Assembly (NCBI GenBank): GCA_030066595.1
Contig: JASJBI010000021.1
Span: forward strand, 40,995-104,994
Direction of reading: 5' to 3'
Source: Alphaproteobacteria bacterium
GTDB taxonomy: Bacteria; Pseudomonadota; Alphaproteobacteria; JAJFFI01
Length of the DNA stretch: 64,000 bases
How positions within the stretch are numbered: position 1 is the first letter of the stretch; each line of letters begins with the position of its first letter. Below are positions 1-9,596 of this stretch, in pieces. Position numbers and translations under genes: made by a program. The notes under the pieces were generated by a model. The model was given only the letters and a program-made list of their open reading frames with translations, was not told the DNA's origin and did not search any database.

Positions 1-655
1 GCAGACCTCGGATCGCAGCGGCTGGTATTTCCGCCTGCTCGCGCCCAAGCCCGAATGGTCGGGCATCGCGCGCGGCTGTTCCCATCCCCACGCCAACCCG
101 CGGCGGGACTTCATGCACACCATCGACCGCCAGGCCGAGCAGCTGCACGCCGCCGGCATCGATCAGGTGCCCCTGCCGGACCTGTCGTTCCTGCAGGCGG
201 ACGTGGAGCGGTTCGGACTGCCGCAACGCTATGCGCTCCTGGTTCCCGGCGGCGCGGCGCACCGGCCCGCCAAGCGCTGGCCGACCGAGCGTTACGCGGC
301 GCTGGCGCGCAGCCTCGGCGAGCGCGATATCCAGCCCGCACTGCTCGGGACCGCGGCGGAATCCGGTCTCGCAACGGAGATCGTGGCAGCGGCGCCGGTC
401 GCCGCCGATCTCACGGGGCAGACGTCGCTCGCCGATATCGCAGTGCTCGCCAGAAGCGCGGTCGTCGCGGTGGGCAACGACACCGGGCCGATGCACCTGA
501 TCGCCGCGTCGGGCTGCCCCGCAATCGTGCTGTTCTCGGCGGAGTCCGACCCTGCGCTCTGCGCGCCCAGGGGGCCTGCCGTGACCGTGCTGCGGCAGGA
601 CGACCTGGCGCAGCTCGAGACCCCGGCGGTGGTGGCGCGCCTGCCGCAGCCTTGA
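1..655 (+). CDS. Glycosyltransferase family 9 (heptosyltransferase-like), 3' part
   Basis: The gene enters from the left edge; the reading frame begins at base 2 and about 217 codons are visible of a family that usually has 320-350 residues. Family 9 enzymes transfer heptose or related sugars to lipopolysaccharide core on the cytoplasmic side of the inner membrane. The visible part is the C-terminal Rossmann-like half: a VPGGAAHRPAKRWP segment in the nucleotide-sugar region, and the typical VGNDTGPMHLIAASG loop that contacts the donor. It ends 33 bases before the ArsR gene and is probably unrelated to it. The exact acceptor cannot be told. Confidence 0.88.
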   Translation, partial: QTSDRSGWYFRLLAPKPEWSGIARGCSHPHANPRRDFMHTIDRQAEQLHAAGIDQVPLPDLSFLQADVERFGLPQRYALLVPGGAAHRPAKRWPTERYAALARSLGERDIQPALLGTAAESGLATEIVAAAPVAADLTGQTSLADIAVLARSAVVAVGNDTGPMHLIAASGCPAIVLFSAESDPALCAPRGPAVTVLRQDDLAQLETPAVVARLPQP

Positions 656-675
656 CAGATCTGCCCTCGCCCATT

Positions 676-701
676 TATATTCAACCATATGGTTGAATAT
701 A
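676..701. promoter_or_regulatory. 26-bp exact palindrome overlapping the arsR-type start codon
   Basis: Bases 676-688 (TATATTCAACCAT) are the exact reverse complement of 689-701, with the dyad axis immediately before the ATG of the regulator. The A+T-rich dyad is the size expected for a dimeric winged-helix repressor. Its position implies that the first codons (Met-Val-Glu-Tyr) are constrained by operator function and that bound protein would block transcription or translation initiation. No Shine-Dalgarno sequence is visible upstream, so a leaderless transcript is possible. Autoregulation is inferred. Confidence 0.75.
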
Positions 702-1045
702 GTCAAAGTGCGCTCGATCAGACCTTCGCGGCGCTCGCCGATCCGACCCGCCGGGCCATCGTCGCCCGGCTGATGGAGGGCGAAGCGCGGGTCACGGAGG
801 TTGCGGCCCCCTTCGACATGTCGCTCAACGCGGTGTCCAAGCATCTCAAGGTGCTGGAGCGTGCGGGGTTGGTCGACCGTAGGGTCCAGGGCCGCGAGCA
901 CAGGCTGGCGCTGGTCGCAGCACCACTGGACCAGGCAGCCGACTGGATCGAAGACAAGCTTGCCTTCTGGCACCGCCGGTTGGATGCGCTCGAGCAACAT
1001 CTGCTCGACAAGAAGAACAGACGCAAAAAGGAGAAGCGGCCATGA
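689..1045 (+). CDS. ArsR/SmtB-family transcriptional regulator
   Basis: This 118-residue protein is a single winged-helix domain of normal length for the family. Residues about 10-75 hold the helix-turn-helix: DPTRRAIVARL, then the recognition part SLNAVSKHLKVLERAGLV and the wing. No cysteine cluster for metal binding is visible, so it is more like the ArsR regulators paired with SRPBCC proteins than metal sensors. The start codon lies inside a palindrome that is its likely operator. The stop overlaps the next start by four bases, so it is translationally coupled to the SRPBCC gene. It probably represses the three-gene cassette including itself. Confidence 0.92.
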   Translation: MVEYSQSALDQTFAALADPTRRAIVARLMEGEARVTEVAAPFDMSLNAVSKHLKVLERAGLVDRRVQGREHRLALVAAPLDQAADWIEDKLAFWHRRLDALEQHLLDKKNRRKKEKRP

Positions 1046-1473
1046 GCCAATCATTCGTCGCGCGGCTGCAGCGCGTCCTGCCGGCTCCGCCCGAAGACGT
1101 CTTTGCCGCCTGGACGGACGCCGAGGATCTGAAGATCTGGTTTCTGCCCGGCAAGTCCATGGCGGAGCCCGAGGTTGAGCTCGATGTCCGGGTTGGCGGG
1201 CAGTATCGCATTATCATGCGGGACGAAGACGGAAGGCACGAATATGGCGGCGAGTATCTGGAGATCGACCCGGGGCGGCGGCTCAAGTTCACCTGGATCG
1301 GGCCCTCGACCCATGGCGAAGCGACCGTGGTTACGGTCGATCTCAAGGCGGTGGAGGGCGGCACCGAGCTGACGCTCGTCCACGAGAAGCTGCCCGACGC
1401 GGCGCAGGCCAAGAGCTACGAAGGCGGCTGGGGCCGCATTCTGGCCGCTTTGACCGAACGATTGTCCGCCTGA
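1042..1473 (+). CDS. SRPBCC/AHSA1-like domain protein
   Basis: The product has 143 residues, the size of a single START-like (SRPBCC) fold with a hydrophobic cavity. Typical features are the N-terminal RVLPAPPEDVFAAWTD segment, LKIWFLPG, the central GGEYLEIDPGRRLKFTW strands and the C-terminal helix beginning GGWGRILAAL. It has a strong Shine-Dalgarno sequence (AAGGAG) and a 4-base overlap with the ArsR-type gene, a pairing common in proteobacteria. The ligand is unknown; roles proposed for relatives are stress response and binding of small hydrophobic molecules. Confidence 0.9.
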   Translation: MSQSFVARLQRVLPAPPEDVFAAWTDAEDLKIWFLPGKSMAEPEVELDVRVGGQYRIIMRDEDGRHEYGGEYLEIDPGRRLKFTWIGPSTHGEATVVTVDLKAVEGGTELTLVHEKLPDAAQAKSYEGGWGRILAALTERLSA

Positions 1474-1491
1474 ACGCGGGAGGAGGAAAGC

Positions 1492-2193
1492 ATGTTTCTG
1501 TCAGAAGTAAGTTTCGGCGGCGAGAGCCCAGAATACCGCAAGTCGCGGGACGAACTGCTGGAAGCAGAATTCGCGCTGATCGAGCAGTGCGAACGGGTCG
1601 CCGAATTGCGGCGCCGGCTGCCCATGGCGCGTCCGGTCGAAACCGACTACGTCTTCCGCGAAGGTCCCGCCGATCTGGGCCGCAACCAACCGGCCGATTT
1701 CTTCGACACCCGGCTGTCCGCGCTGTTCGCGGATGGCGCGGACTCGCTAATCGTCGCGCACCTGATGTTCGGGCCAGGAAACGCCCTACCCTGCCCCATG
1801 TGCAGCATGTGGCTGGACGGCTACAACGCGGTCGTGCCGCATCTCGAACAACACGCTGGTTTCGCGGTCGTGGCCAAGGCGGAGATCGGCAAGCTGCGCG
1901 AGTTCGCGCGCGGGCGTGGCTGGTCGCGGCTGCGCCTCCTGTCCAGCCATGACAACAGCTTCAACCGGGATTTCCGGGTTGAGGGCGAGGATGGCACCCA
2001 GCGGCCCGGCGTCTCCGTGTTCCGGCGTGGTGGCGACGGGGCGATCCAGCATTTCTACACCTCGGAGGCGATCCTCCGGCGCTCCCGCGGCATCGATTTG
2101 CTGAGCCCCGTTTGGAACTTCCTCGATCTCCTGCCGGCGGGCCGCGGCGACTGGTATCCGGCGCACGACTACATGCCGGGACCGGGCCGCTGA
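1492..2193 (+). CDS. DUF899 thioredoxin-like family protein
   Basis: This 233-residue cytosolic protein begins 18 bases after the SRPBCC gene behind a strong GGAGGAGG ribosome site. DUF899 proteins have a thioredoxin-like fold. Here the N-terminal helix includes LEAEFALIEQCERVAELRRRLP, followed by the motif CPMCSMWLDG (about residue 103), which carries a CxxC pair, and the conserved SSHDNSFNRDF stretch. The C-terminal part ends in YMPGPGR. DUF899 genes are often found beside ArsR-SRPBCC pairs, which fits this cassette. The biochemical activity is not established. Confidence 0.88.
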   Translation: MFLSEVSFGGESPEYRKSRDELLEAEFALIEQCERVAELRRRLPMARPVETDYVFREGPADLGRNQPADFFDTRLSALFADGADSLIVAHLMFGPGNALPCPMCSMWLDGYNAVVPHLEQHAGFAVVAKAEIGKLREFARGRGWSRLRLLSSHDNSFNRDFRVEGEDGTQRPGVSVFRRGGDGAIQHFYTSEAILRRSRGIDLLSPVWNFLDLLPAGRGDWYPAHDYMPGPGR

Positions 2194-2372
2194 GGCGAAG
2201 CGATGCGGCCCGGCCGGTTGTCCGGGCAAGCGCTCCGTTCTGTCTTGCTCTGTGCCCGCGCACGTGGTTAACGCGGCCTTAACAGGCGGGCATTAGGCTG
2301 CGCTTGAATAATCGTTGCATCATCCGCATGTCCGACTAAGGTCTTGCGCTCGGAAAAGCGTAGGGAACAGAT

Positions 2373-4337
2373 TTGGCAGAAGCGCAGGCGGTTCAGGCAA
2401 TCCGCATCACGCTACCCGACGGCAGCGTGCGGGAATATGGACGCCCGGTGTCCGGCGCCCAGGTGGCGGCCGATATCGGCCCCGGGCTGGCCAAGGCCGC
2501 GCTCGCGGTGCGCATCGACGGCGCGATGAAGGATCTGGCGACAGTCCTGGACCGGGACGCACGGCTCGCCATCGTCACCGCCAAGGACGACGACGCGCTC
2601 GAGCTGATCCGGCACGACGCCGCCCACGTCATGGCCCAGGCGGTCCAGGAGCTCTATCCCGGCACGCAGGTGACCATCGGTCCCGCTATTGAGAACGGGT
2701 TCTACTACGATTTCGCGCGGGCCGAGCCATTCACGCCCGAGGATCTCGAGAAGATCGAGGCGCGCATGGCCGAGATCGTCGACCGGGATCTGCCGATCCA
2801 GCGCGAGGTCTGGGACCGGCAAGAGGCGATCAACTTCTTCAAGGATCAGGGCGAGCACTACAAGGCGCAGATCATCGAAGAGCTGCCCGAGGACGAGGTC
2901 ATCTCGATCTACCGCCAGGGCGACTGGCTCGACCTGTGCGTCGGGCCGCATCTGCCGTCCACCGGCAAGCTGCCCAAGGCCTTCAAGCTCTTGAAGTTGG
3001 CGGGCGCCTATTGGCGCGGCGACTCCCGCAACGAGATGCTGCAGCGGATCTATGGCACAGCCTGGGCGGACAAGAAGCAGCTCGCGGCCCATCTCGAGAT
3101 GCTCGAGGAGGCGGAGAAGCGCGACCATCGTCGCATCGGCCGCGAGATGGACCTGTTCCATCTCCAGGAGGAGGCGGCCGGCAGCGTGTTCTGGCACGAT
3201 AAGGGCTGGACGCTCTACCGGCTGTGCGAATCTTACATGCGCCGGCGGCTTCGGGACGGCGGCTATACCGAGGTCAAGACGCCGCAGCTCGCCGACCGGG
3301 CGCTCTGGGAAGCGTCCGGGCATTGGGAGAAGTTCCGCGAGAACATGTTCACCACGGTGACCGACGCCGAGGAGACGCTCGCGCTCAAGCCCATGAACTG
3401 CCCCTGCCATGTGCAGATCTTCCGCCAGGGGCTCAAGAGCTACCGCGATCTTCCGCTCCGCATGGCCGAGTTCGGTGCCTGCCACCGGAACGAGCCCTCG
3501 GGCGCCCTGCACGGGCTGATGCGGGTGCGCGCCTTCACCCAGGACGACGCGCATATCTTCTGTACCGAGGACCAGATCAACGCCGAGGCCAAACGCTTCT
3601 GCGACCTGCTGTTGAGCGTCTACCGCGACTTCGGCTTCGAGGACGTGATCATCAAGTTTGCCGATCGGCCCGAGGTGCGAGCCGGCAGCGACGCGGTCTG
3701 GGACAAGGCGGAAACGGCCCTCAAGTCCGCGGTCGAGGAGGTCGGCCTGTCCTACGAGTACAACCCGGGCGACGGCGCCTTCTACGGACCCAAGCTGGAC
3801 TTCGTGCTGCGCGACGCGATCGGCCGAGACTGGCAGTGCGGCACCTTCCAGGCGGATTTCGTCCTGCCCGAGCGGCTCGACGCCAACTACATCGGCGAGG
3901 ACGGCGCCAAGCACCGGCCGGTCATGCTGCACCGGGCCATCCTCGGCTCGTTGGAGCGTTTCATCGGCGTCATGATCGAACACTACGCCGGGCGCTTTCC
4001 CCTCTGGCTCGCGCCGGTGCAGGCGGTCGTGGCGACCATCGTCTCCGACGCCGACGACTACGCCAAGGAAGTCCTGGCCGCCCTCGAGGCCGCCGGGCTC
4101 CGGGCCGAGATCGACCTGCGCAACGAAAAGATCAACTACAAGGTCCGCGAGCACAGCCACGCCAAGGTCCCGGTGATGTTCGTGGCCGGACGGCGGGAGG
4201 CCGAGGACCGGACCATCTCAGTCCGCAGGCTCGGCAGCGACAAGCAGGAGATCCAGCCGCTGGCCGACGCGATCGCCTCGCTCGCCCGGGATGCCCGGCC
4301 TCCCTATCCGCCGTACGAGGCGGATACGCCCTCGTGA
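2373..4337 (+). CDS. thrS: Threonyl-tRNA synthetase
   Basis: A class II aminoacyl-tRNA synthetase of 654 residues, full length for the family, which charges tRNA-Thr. The N-terminal TGS domain (about 1-65) is followed by the editing domain with the zinc/water-binding HDAAH motif at 81-85. The catalytic core contains the zinc ligand motif NCPCH near residue 345 and the C-terminal anticodon-binding domain begins near 555. The start is TTG at 2373, chosen because AGGGA lies just upstream and the sequence from MAEAQAV matches where the TGS domain begins. It heads the thrS-infC-rpmI-rplT-pheS-pheT block; its 180-base leader shows no recognisable T-box. Confidence 0.97.
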   Translation: MAEAQAVQAIRITLPDGSVREYGRPVSGAQVAADIGPGLAKAALAVRIDGAMKDLATVLDRDARLAIVTAKDDDALELIRHDAAHVMAQAVQELYPGTQVTIGPAIENGFYYDFARAEPFTPEDLEKIEARMAEIVDRDLPIQREVWDRQEAINFFKDQGEHYKAQIIEELPEDEVISIYRQGDWLDLCVGPHLPSTGKLPKAFKLLKLAGAYWRGDSRNEMLQRIYGTAWADKKQLAAHLEMLEEAEKRDHRRIGREMDLFHLQEEAAGSVFWHDKGWTLYRLCESYMRRRLRDGGYTEVKTPQLADRALWEASGHWEKFRENMFTTVTDAEETLALKPMNCPCHVQIFRQGLKSYRDLPLRMAEFGACHRNEPSGALHGLMRVRAFTQDDAHIFCTEDQINAEAKRFCDLLLSVYRDFGFEDVIIKFADRPEVRAGSDAVWDKAETALKSAVEEVGLSYEYNPGDGAFYGPKLDFVLRDAIGRDWQCGTFQADFVLPERLDANYIGEDGAKHRPVMLHRAILGSLERFIGVMIEHYAGRFPLWLAPVQAVVATIVSDADDYAKEVLAALEAAGLRAEIDLRNEKINYKVREHSHAKVPVMFVAGRREAEDRTISVRRLGSDKQEIQPLADAIASLARDARPPYPPYEADTPS

Positions 4338-4438
4338 GCTTTTCCCCGATTGACGTTCCGGTTTGTCGGATTCCCGCATGACGGCCCTTGCGCGCAGGCC
4401 GCGTTTTGTGGCTTGATTCGGATGCGAATCAACTGAAC

Positions 4439-4455
4439 AGGAGGATCGTTTCATC
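4439..4455 (+). promoter_or_regulatory. infC: Shine-Dalgarno and ATC start codon of infC
   Basis: A perfect AGGAGG (4439-4444) is followed after eight bases by ATC (4453-4455), which opens the infC frame. The first conventional start in frame, GTG at 4501, has no ribosome site nearby. AUU or AUC initiation is the known basis of IF-3 autoregulation in Proteobacteria, because IF-3 itself rejects such start codons. I therefore place the true start here. Confidence 0.8.
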
Positions 4456-4989
4456 GCCAGACCACCGATAACCGCCCGGCCAACCAAGTCCGGGCCGCGC
4501 GTGAATGCCGATATTCTCTCGCCTGAAATCCGGCTGATCGAAGCCGATGGGTCCAATCGCGGAGTCGTCTCCCGGGACGAGGCACTGTCCCGCGCCGAGG
4601 AAGTCGGCCTGGATCTCGTGGAAATCTCGCCCAATACCGAGCCGCCGGTCTGCAAGATCCTGGACTACGGCAAGCTCAAATACGAACAGCAGAAAAAGAA
4701 GGCCGAGGCGCGCAAGAAACAGAAGACCATCGACGTCAAGGAGGTGAAGATGCGTCCCGGCATCGACGTTCACGACTACGACGTCAAGATGCGCAACATG
4801 CGCCGCTTCCTCGAGGAAGGGGACAAGGTCAAGGTCACCATGCGGTTCCGCGGCCGGGAAATGATGCACCAGGATCTCGGCATGAAGGTGCTGGAGCGCG
4901 TCCTTGACGATCTTGGCGAGCTGGCCAAGGTTGAGCAGATGGCCAAGCTCGAGGGCCGACAGATGACCATGGTGGTGGCGCCCAGATAG
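4453..4989 (+). CDS. infC: Translation initiation factor IF-3
   Basis: IF-3 binds the 30S subunit, prevents premature 50S joining and checks the start codon and initiator tRNA. With the ATC start the protein has 178 residues, the normal length, beginning with the basic segment [19 protein letters not shown]. The N-domain includes [18 protein letters not shown]; the linker is a lysine-rich helix ([16 protein letters not shown]); the C-domain carries [17 protein letters not shown] and [13 protein letters not shown]. It lies downstream of thrS in the usual order. A shorter product starting at GTG 4501 (162 residues) would lose the conserved basic N-terminus. Confidence 0.95.
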   Translation: MARPPITARPTKSGPRVNADILSPEIRLIEADGSNRGVVSRDEALSRAEEVGLDLVEISPNTEPPVCKILDYGKLKYEQQKKKAEARKKQKTIDVKEVKMRPGIDVHDYDVKMRNMRRFLEEGDKVKVTMRFRGREMMHQDLGMKVLERVLDDLGELAKVEQMAKLEGRQMTMVVAPR

Positions 4990-4990
4990 G

Positions 4991-5260
4991 GTGCGCCGCC
5001 AGGGACCGGTGGCGATCTACGAATTCGATCACAGAGATCCGCTCAAGACCGACGATCCCAGCGTTCACCAGAACATCCTGGGCAAGGCGGCGGTGTTCTG
5101 CGGCCTGTTCGCGATCTTCTTCTATCCCCTGATCCTGGCGCCCGCGGGCATTGCCCTGGGACTGGTCTGCCTGTTGCGCAAGGATGTGGGCTTTGGTCTC
5201 TTGGCGGTGATCATGGGCGCGATTCCCCTGATCCTGGAACTGGCCCGTCGGTTCGGCTGA
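4991..5260 (+). CDS. Small two-helix membrane protein, function unknown
   Basis: The 89-residue product starts at GTG one base after the infC stop and lies between infC and rpmI, where most bacteria have no gene. After a charged N-terminus (YEFDHRDPLKTDDPS) there are two predicted membrane segments, about residues 33-58 (AAVFCGLFAIFFYPLILAP and beyond) and 66-85, joined by a short LRKD turn. The pattern resembles small DUF4190-type membrane proteins but I do not recognise a definite family. Expression is probably coupled to infC. The start is uncertain: the methionine-free segment VAIYEFD could mark a later GTG start. Confidence 0.6.
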   Translation: MRRQGPVAIYEFDHRDPLKTDDPSVHQNILGKAAVFCGLFAIFFYPLILAPAGIALGLVCLLRKDVGFGLLAVIMGAIPLILELARRFG

Positions 5261-5284
5261 GCGGGCCCGGCGCGGCCGCCGCGG

Positions 5285-5313
5285 TTGCTTTTCCGCCCCG
5301 CCGTCGCTATATA
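5285..5313 (+). promoter_or_regulatory. Candidate sigma-70 promoter for rpmI-rplT
   Basis: TTGCTT (5285-5290) and TATATA (5308-5313) are separated by 17 bases, about 95 bases upstream of rpmI. Alphaproteobacterial housekeeping promoters often keep TTG but not ACA in the -35 box. This would allow the ribosomal protein genes to be transcribed independently of thrS-infC. Confidence 0.45.
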
Positions 5314-5407
5314 GCGCGCGCATCGAGCGGTCCGGCGATGGGGCGCACGCCCCTGGGCATGCCCAGCCGCTCACAATCCCTGACTTCCAAGACAGAAGGA
5401 CAGCGAA

Positions 5408-5608
5408 ATGCCCAAACTCAAGACCAAGAGCAGCACCAAGCGCCGCTTCCGGCTCACCGCCAAGGGCAAGGTGCGCATGAACCCCGCCGGCAAGCGGCAC
5501 TTCCTGCGTCGGCGGCCCAAGAAGATGAAGCGGCAGACCCGCGGCACCGAGATCATGTCGGCCGCGGACTCGAAGATCGTCAAATCCTACATGCCCTACG
5601 GGCGCTAA
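5408..5608 (+). CDS. rpmI: 50S ribosomal protein L35
   Basis: This 66-residue, strongly basic protein has the complete L35 pattern: MPKLKTKSSTKRRFRLTAKG at the N-terminus, the KRHFLRRRPKKMKRQ core and a tail ending in KSYMPYGR. L35 is a late-assembling component of the large subunit. An AGAAGGA ribosome site precedes the ATG. It is separated from rplT by twelve bases, so the two are co-transcribed as is usual. Confidence 0.97.
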   Translation: MPKLKTKSSTKRRFRLTAKGKVRMNPAGKRHFLRRRPKKMKRQTRGTEIMSAADSKIVKSYMPYGR

Positions 5609-5620
5609 CGGAGGGTCGAG

Positions 5621-5986
5621 ATGGCACGAGTCAGCCGTGGCGTCACCCGCCACGCCCGTCACAAGAAGGTCATGCAGGCGGCCAAGGGCTATCGCGGCCG
5701 GTCGAAGAACACCTTCCGCGCCGCCATCGAGCGGGTCGAGAAGGGGCTGCAATACGCCTATCGGGATCGCCGAAATCGCAAGCGGAACTTCCGGTCTCTT
5801 TGGATTCAGCGGATAAATGCCGCCGCCCGTCAGCACGGATTGACATATTCGCAATTCATGAACGGGATCAGCAAGGCGGGCATCGAGCTCGACCGCAAGG
5901 TCCTGGCCGACATGGCGGTGCGCGAGCCCGAAGCCTTTGCCGCCGTGGTCAAAGAGGCGCGCGCCGCGCTTGGCCAGGCGGCCTGA
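5621..5986 (+). CDS. rplT: 50S ribosomal protein L20
   Basis: The product has 121 residues, full length for L20, which binds 23S rRNA early in large-subunit assembly and in many bacteria represses its own operon. The N-terminal extension [20 protein letters not shown] and the motif [21 protein letters not shown] are diagnostic. The ribosome site is GGAGGG. I did not find an obvious rRNA-mimicking regulatory fold upstream of rpmI by eye. The gene is followed by an 81-base gap before pheS. Confidence 0.97.
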   Translation: MARVSRGVTRHARHKKVMQAAKGYRGRSKNTFRAAIERVEKGLQYAYRDRRNRKRNFRSLWIQRINAAARQHGLTYSQFMNGISKAGIELDRKVLADMAVREPEAFAAVVKEARAALGQAA

Positions 5987-6067
5987 GGCCGCTCTCCACG
6001 AATTCGGGGCCAGGGACGGCGCGGCGACACTGACCGCGGCCCTTGGAGTCCATCTGGAAGCCGGACG

Positions 6068-7144
6068 ATGCAGGACCTGAACCAGCTCAAAGCCGAGATC
6101 CTCGACGCGGCCGCTGCGGCCGCCTCGGTGGAAGCGCTCGAGAGCGTGCGCGTGGACGCGCTCGGCAAGAAGGGCAAGGTGACCAGCCTGATGAAGGGGC
6201 TAGGTCAGCTTGACGCCGAGGAGCGCAAGACCGCCGGCCAGCGGCTCAACGCGCTCAAGGACGAGATCGCCGGCGCTATCGAGGCGCGCAAGGCCGAGCT
6301 GGCGGATGCCGAAATCGATGCCCGGCTGCTGCACGAACGGGTCGACGTCACCCTGCCGCCGCGCCCCGAGGCCGAGGGCCGCATCCATCCGATCAGCCAG
6401 ACCATCGACGAGGTGGTGCAGATCTTCGGCGAGATGGGCTTCGCGGTGGCCGAAGGGCCGGACATAGAGGACGATTTCCACAACTTCACGGCGCTCAACA
6501 TGCCGCCCGAGCATCCGGCGCGGCAGATGCACGACACCTTCTATCTGCCCGAGAAGGCGGACGGCGAGCGTATGCTCTTGCGCACACACACCTCGCCGGT
6601 GCAGATCCGCGCCATGCAGGTCCAGGAACCGCCGATCCGGATCCTGGTGCCGGGGCGCACCTATCGCTGCGACTCGGACATGACCCACACGCCCATGTTC
6701 CACCAGTTCGAGGGCCTGGTGATCGACGAGACCACCCATATGGGCCACCTGAAGGGGTGTCTGATCGAGTTCTGCCGCGCCTATTTCGAGGTGGACGACG
6801 TGCCGGCCCGCTTCCGGCCGAGCCATTTCCCGTTCACCGAGCCCTCGGCGGAGATGGACATCGGCTGCTCGCGCGAAGGCGGCGAGCTGCGCATCGGGGC
6901 CGGCGACGACTGGCTCGAGATCCTGGGCTGCGGCATGGTCCACCCCAACGTGCTCGAGGCCTGCGGGGTCGATTCCAACAAGTATCAGGGCTTCGCTTTC
7001 GGCATGGGAGTCGAGCGTGTGGCGATGCTGAAATACGGCATCCCCGACCTGCGCACCTTCTTCGACGCCGACATCCGCTGGCTGCATCATTACGGCTTCG
7101 TGCCCCTGGACCTGCCGGCGCTGGTCAGCGGGCTGAGCCGATGA
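6068..7144 (+). CDS. pheS: Phenylalanyl-tRNA synthetase alpha subunit
   Basis: The 358-residue alpha subunit carries the class II catalytic centre of the alpha2-beta2 enzyme that charges tRNA-Phe. An N-terminal coiled coil (about 1-90) contacts tRNA. The core begins near [19 protein letters not shown] and includes motif 2 ([22 protein letters not shown]) and motif 3 ([14 protein letters not shown]). The stop codon overlaps the pheT start by four bases (ATGA), giving translational coupling and balanced subunit synthesis. Confidence 0.97.
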   Translation: MQDLNQLKAEILDAAAAAASVEALESVRVDALGKKGKVTSLMKGLGQLDAEERKTAGQRLNALKDEIAGAIEARKAELADAEIDARLLHERVDVTLPPRPEAEGRIHPISQTIDEVVQIFGEMGFAVAEGPDIEDDFHNFTALNMPPEHPARQMHDTFYLPEKADGERMLLRTHTSPVQIRAMQVQEPPIRILVPGRTYRCDSDMTHTPMFHQFEGLVIDETTHMGHLKGCLIEFCRAYFEVDDVPARFRPSHFPFTEPSAEMDIGCSREGGELRIGAGDDWLEILGCGMVHPNVLEACGVDSNKYQGFAFGMGVERVAMLKYGIPDLRTFFDADIRWLHHYGFVPLDLPALVSGLSR

Positions 7145-9561
7145 AATTCACCCTCGACTGGCTCAAGCAGCATCTCGAGACCGAGGCCTCGCTGGACGAG
7201 ATCGCCGAGACGCTGACCATGATCGGCCTCGAGGTCGAGGAGATCTCGGATCCGGCCAAGGATTTCGCGCCGTTCACCGTGGGCTATGTGGTCGAAGCGA
7301 AGAAGCATCCCAACGCCGACCGGCTGTCGGTCTGCCTCGTCGACACGGGCACGGACAAGGTCCAGGTGATCTGCGGCGCGCCCAACGCGCGGACCGGCAT
7401 GAAAGGCGTGTTCGCGCCCGCGGGCGTACGCATTCCCGGCACCGGGCTCGACCTCAAGAAGGGCATGATCCGCGGCGAGGAATCGAACGGCATGCTCTGT
7501 TCCGAGCGGGAGATGGGGATCTCGGACGAGCACGAAGGCATCATCGAGCTCCCCGAGGACGCGCCGGTGGGCGCGCCCTTCGCCCAGATCATGGGCCTCG
7601 ACGACCCGGTGATCGAGATCGCCATCACCCCCAACCGGCAGGACTGTCTGGGCGTGCACGGCATCGCCCGGGATCTGGCGGCCGCCGGGCTCGGCACGCT
7701 CAAGCCCTTCGATGCGAGCACGATCGAGGGCGCGTTCGAAAGCCCGATCCGCTGGGTCATCGATCTGCCATCGGACAAGGCCGGCGCCTGTCCGATGGTG
7801 GTGGGGCGGACCTTCCGAGGGCTCAAGAACGGGCCCAGCCCGGACTGGCTGCAGCGCCGGCTCCGCGCCATCGGGCTCCGGCCGATCTCGGCGCTGGTCG
7901 ACATCACCAATTTCGTCACCTACGACCTGGGCCGGCCGCTGCACGTGTTCGACGCGGACAAGCTCGCCTGCGCGGACGGCGCGCTGGTCATGCGCATGGC
8001 GCGGGACGGCGAGGAAATCCCGGCGCTCGACGGCAAGAGCTACACGCTCGATGCCGAGATGACCGTGATCGCCGACGACCAACGCGTCCAGGGCATCGGC
8101 GGCATCATGGGCGGTGAGTTGTCGGGTTGTACCGAGGAGACCCAGACGGTCTTTCTCGAGGTGGCGCTGTTCGACGAGATCCGCACGGCCGCCAGCGGCC
8201 GCCGGCTCGGCATCGAGTCCGACGCCCGCTACCGGTTCGAGCGGGGCGTCGATCCGGAGTCGGCGCTCTGGGGCGCGGAGGTCGCGGCCCGGCTGATCAT
8301 GGAGCTCTGCGGTGGCCAGGCAAGCGCGCTGACCATCGCCGGCAAGATGCCGGACTGGCAGCATAGCGTGCCGCTCAGCCCCGACCGGGTGCGCAAGCTT
8401 GGCGGCGTCGAGATCGCGGATCGCGAGATCCAAGGCATTCTCGAGCGGCTCGGCTATGGGGTTTCGGACGGAGCCGGGACGCTCTCCGCCGACGTGCCGT
8501 CCTGGCGCCGTGACGTGACCCTCGAAGCCGACCTGATCGAGGACGTCCTGCGCATCTACGGCTATGACAACATCCCGGCCGTGCCCATGTCCCTGGAGAC
8601 GGCGCTGCCGGAGACGGTGCTGACCCCCGCGCAGCGCCGCCGGTCCCATCTCCGGCGCGAGCTGGCGGCCCGCGGCATGCTGGAAGCGGTGACCTGGTCT
8701 TTCATGCGCGCGGACTGGGCGGACCTGTTCGCCGGCGACAACGGGCTCAACCCGGATCTGCGCGTGGCCAATCCGATCTCCAGCGAGCTCGACTTCATGC
8801 GGCCGGGTATCCTGCCCAACCTGATCGAGGCGGCCGGGCGCAACACCGACCGCGGTTATCCGGACATCGCACTGTTCGAGGTCGGCCCGCAGTATGCCGA
8901 CGACACGCCCTCCGGCCAGGCCATGGTCGCGGCTGGCGTGCGCGCGGGCAACAGCGGGCCGCGGCACTGGCAGCAGGCGCCCCGGCCGGTGGATGCGTTC
9001 GACGTCAAGGCGGACGCCCTTGCGGCGCTGGGCGCGGCAGGCGCGCCGGTGGACAAGCTCCAGGTCTCCCAGGACGCGCCCCGCTGGTACCATCCGGGCC
9101 GGTCCGGCGGCCTGCGGCTCGGCCCGAACCTCTTGGCCTGGTTCGGCGAGGTGCATCCGCGGATCCTCAGGACGCTCGATGTGAAGGGGCCGATGGTTGC
9201 GTTCGAGCTGTTTCTCGACAATCTGCCGGAGCCCAAGCGCAAGGACAGCAAGACCCGCGCGCTCCTCAGGCCGTCGCCGTTCCAGCGGGTCGAGCGCGAT
9301 TTCGCCTTCGTCGTCGACGCCGACGTCCCGGCGGACAAGGTGGTGCGGGCCGCCAAGGGCGCGGACAAGACCCTGATCGCCGAGGTCTCCGTGTTCGACG
9401 TCTATACCGGCGCGGGCGTCGGCGAGGGCAAGACCTCGCTGGCCATCTCGGTGACCCTGCAGCCGACGGACAAAACGCTCACCGACGCAGAGATCGACGC
9501 CGTGGCGCAGAAGATCATCGCCAACGTCAGCAAGCAAACCGGCGGGGTTCTGAGGGGCTAG
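7141..9561 (+). CDS. pheT: Phenylalanyl-tRNA synthetase beta subunit
   Basis: The beta subunit (806 residues, normal length) binds tRNA-Phe and edits mischarged tyrosine. The order of domains is visible: N-terminal [18 protein letters not shown], an OB-fold tRNA-binding domain (about 40-150), the B3/B4 editing domain with [23 protein letters not shown]5, a catalytic-like core with [10 protein letters not shown], and a C-terminal ferredoxin-like anticodon domain ([13 protein letters not shown] onward). A longer upstream reading frame exists but lies inside pheS; the overlap start at 7141 is the conserved one. No ihfA gene follows, unlike Escherichia coli. Confidence 0.97.
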   Translation: MKFTLDWLKQHLETEASLDEIAETLTMIGLEVEEISDPAKDFAPFTVGYVVEAKKHPNADRLSVCLVDTGTDKVQVICGAPNARTGMKGVFAPAGVRIPGTGLDLKKGMIRGEESNGMLCSEREMGISDEHEGIIELPEDAPVGAPFAQIMGLDDPVIEIAITPNRQDCLGVHGIARDLAAAGLGTLKPFDASTIEGAFESPIRWVIDLPSDKAGACPMVVGRTFRGLKNGPSPDWLQRRLRAIGLRPISALVDITNFVTYDLGRPLHVFDADKLACADGALVMRMARDGEEIPALDGKSYTLDAEMTVIADDQRVQGIGGIMGGELSGCTEETQTVFLEVALFDEIRTAASGRRLGIESDARYRFERGVDPESALWGAEVAARLIMELCGGQASALTIAGKMPDWQHSVPLSPDRVRKLGGVEIADREIQGILERLGYGVSDGAGTLSADVPSWRRDVTLEADLIEDVLRIYGYDNIPAVPMSLETALPETVLTPAQRRRSHLRRELAARGMLEAVTWSFMRADWADLFAGDNGLNPDLRVANPISSELDFMRPGILPNLIEAAGRNTDRGYPDIALFEVGPQYADDTPSGQAMVAAGVRAGNSGPRHWQQAPRPVDAFDVKADALAALGAAGAPVDKLQVSQDAPRWYHPGRSGGLRLGPNLLAWFGEVHPRILRTLDVKGPMVAFELFLDNLPEPKRKDSKTRALLRPSPFQRVERDFAFVVDADVPADKVVRAAKGADKTLIAEVSVFDVYTGAGVGEGKTSLAISVTLQPTDKTLTDAEIDAVAQKIIANVSKQTGGVLRG

Positions 9562-9596
9562 TCCCAGCCGTCATAGACTCGCGGTTCGGCCAGGCG

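Noticed and set aside
2194..2372. T-box or leader-peptide control of thrS
   Set aside because: No specifier hairpin, T-box sequence or threonine-rich short frame was found in the 179-base leader.
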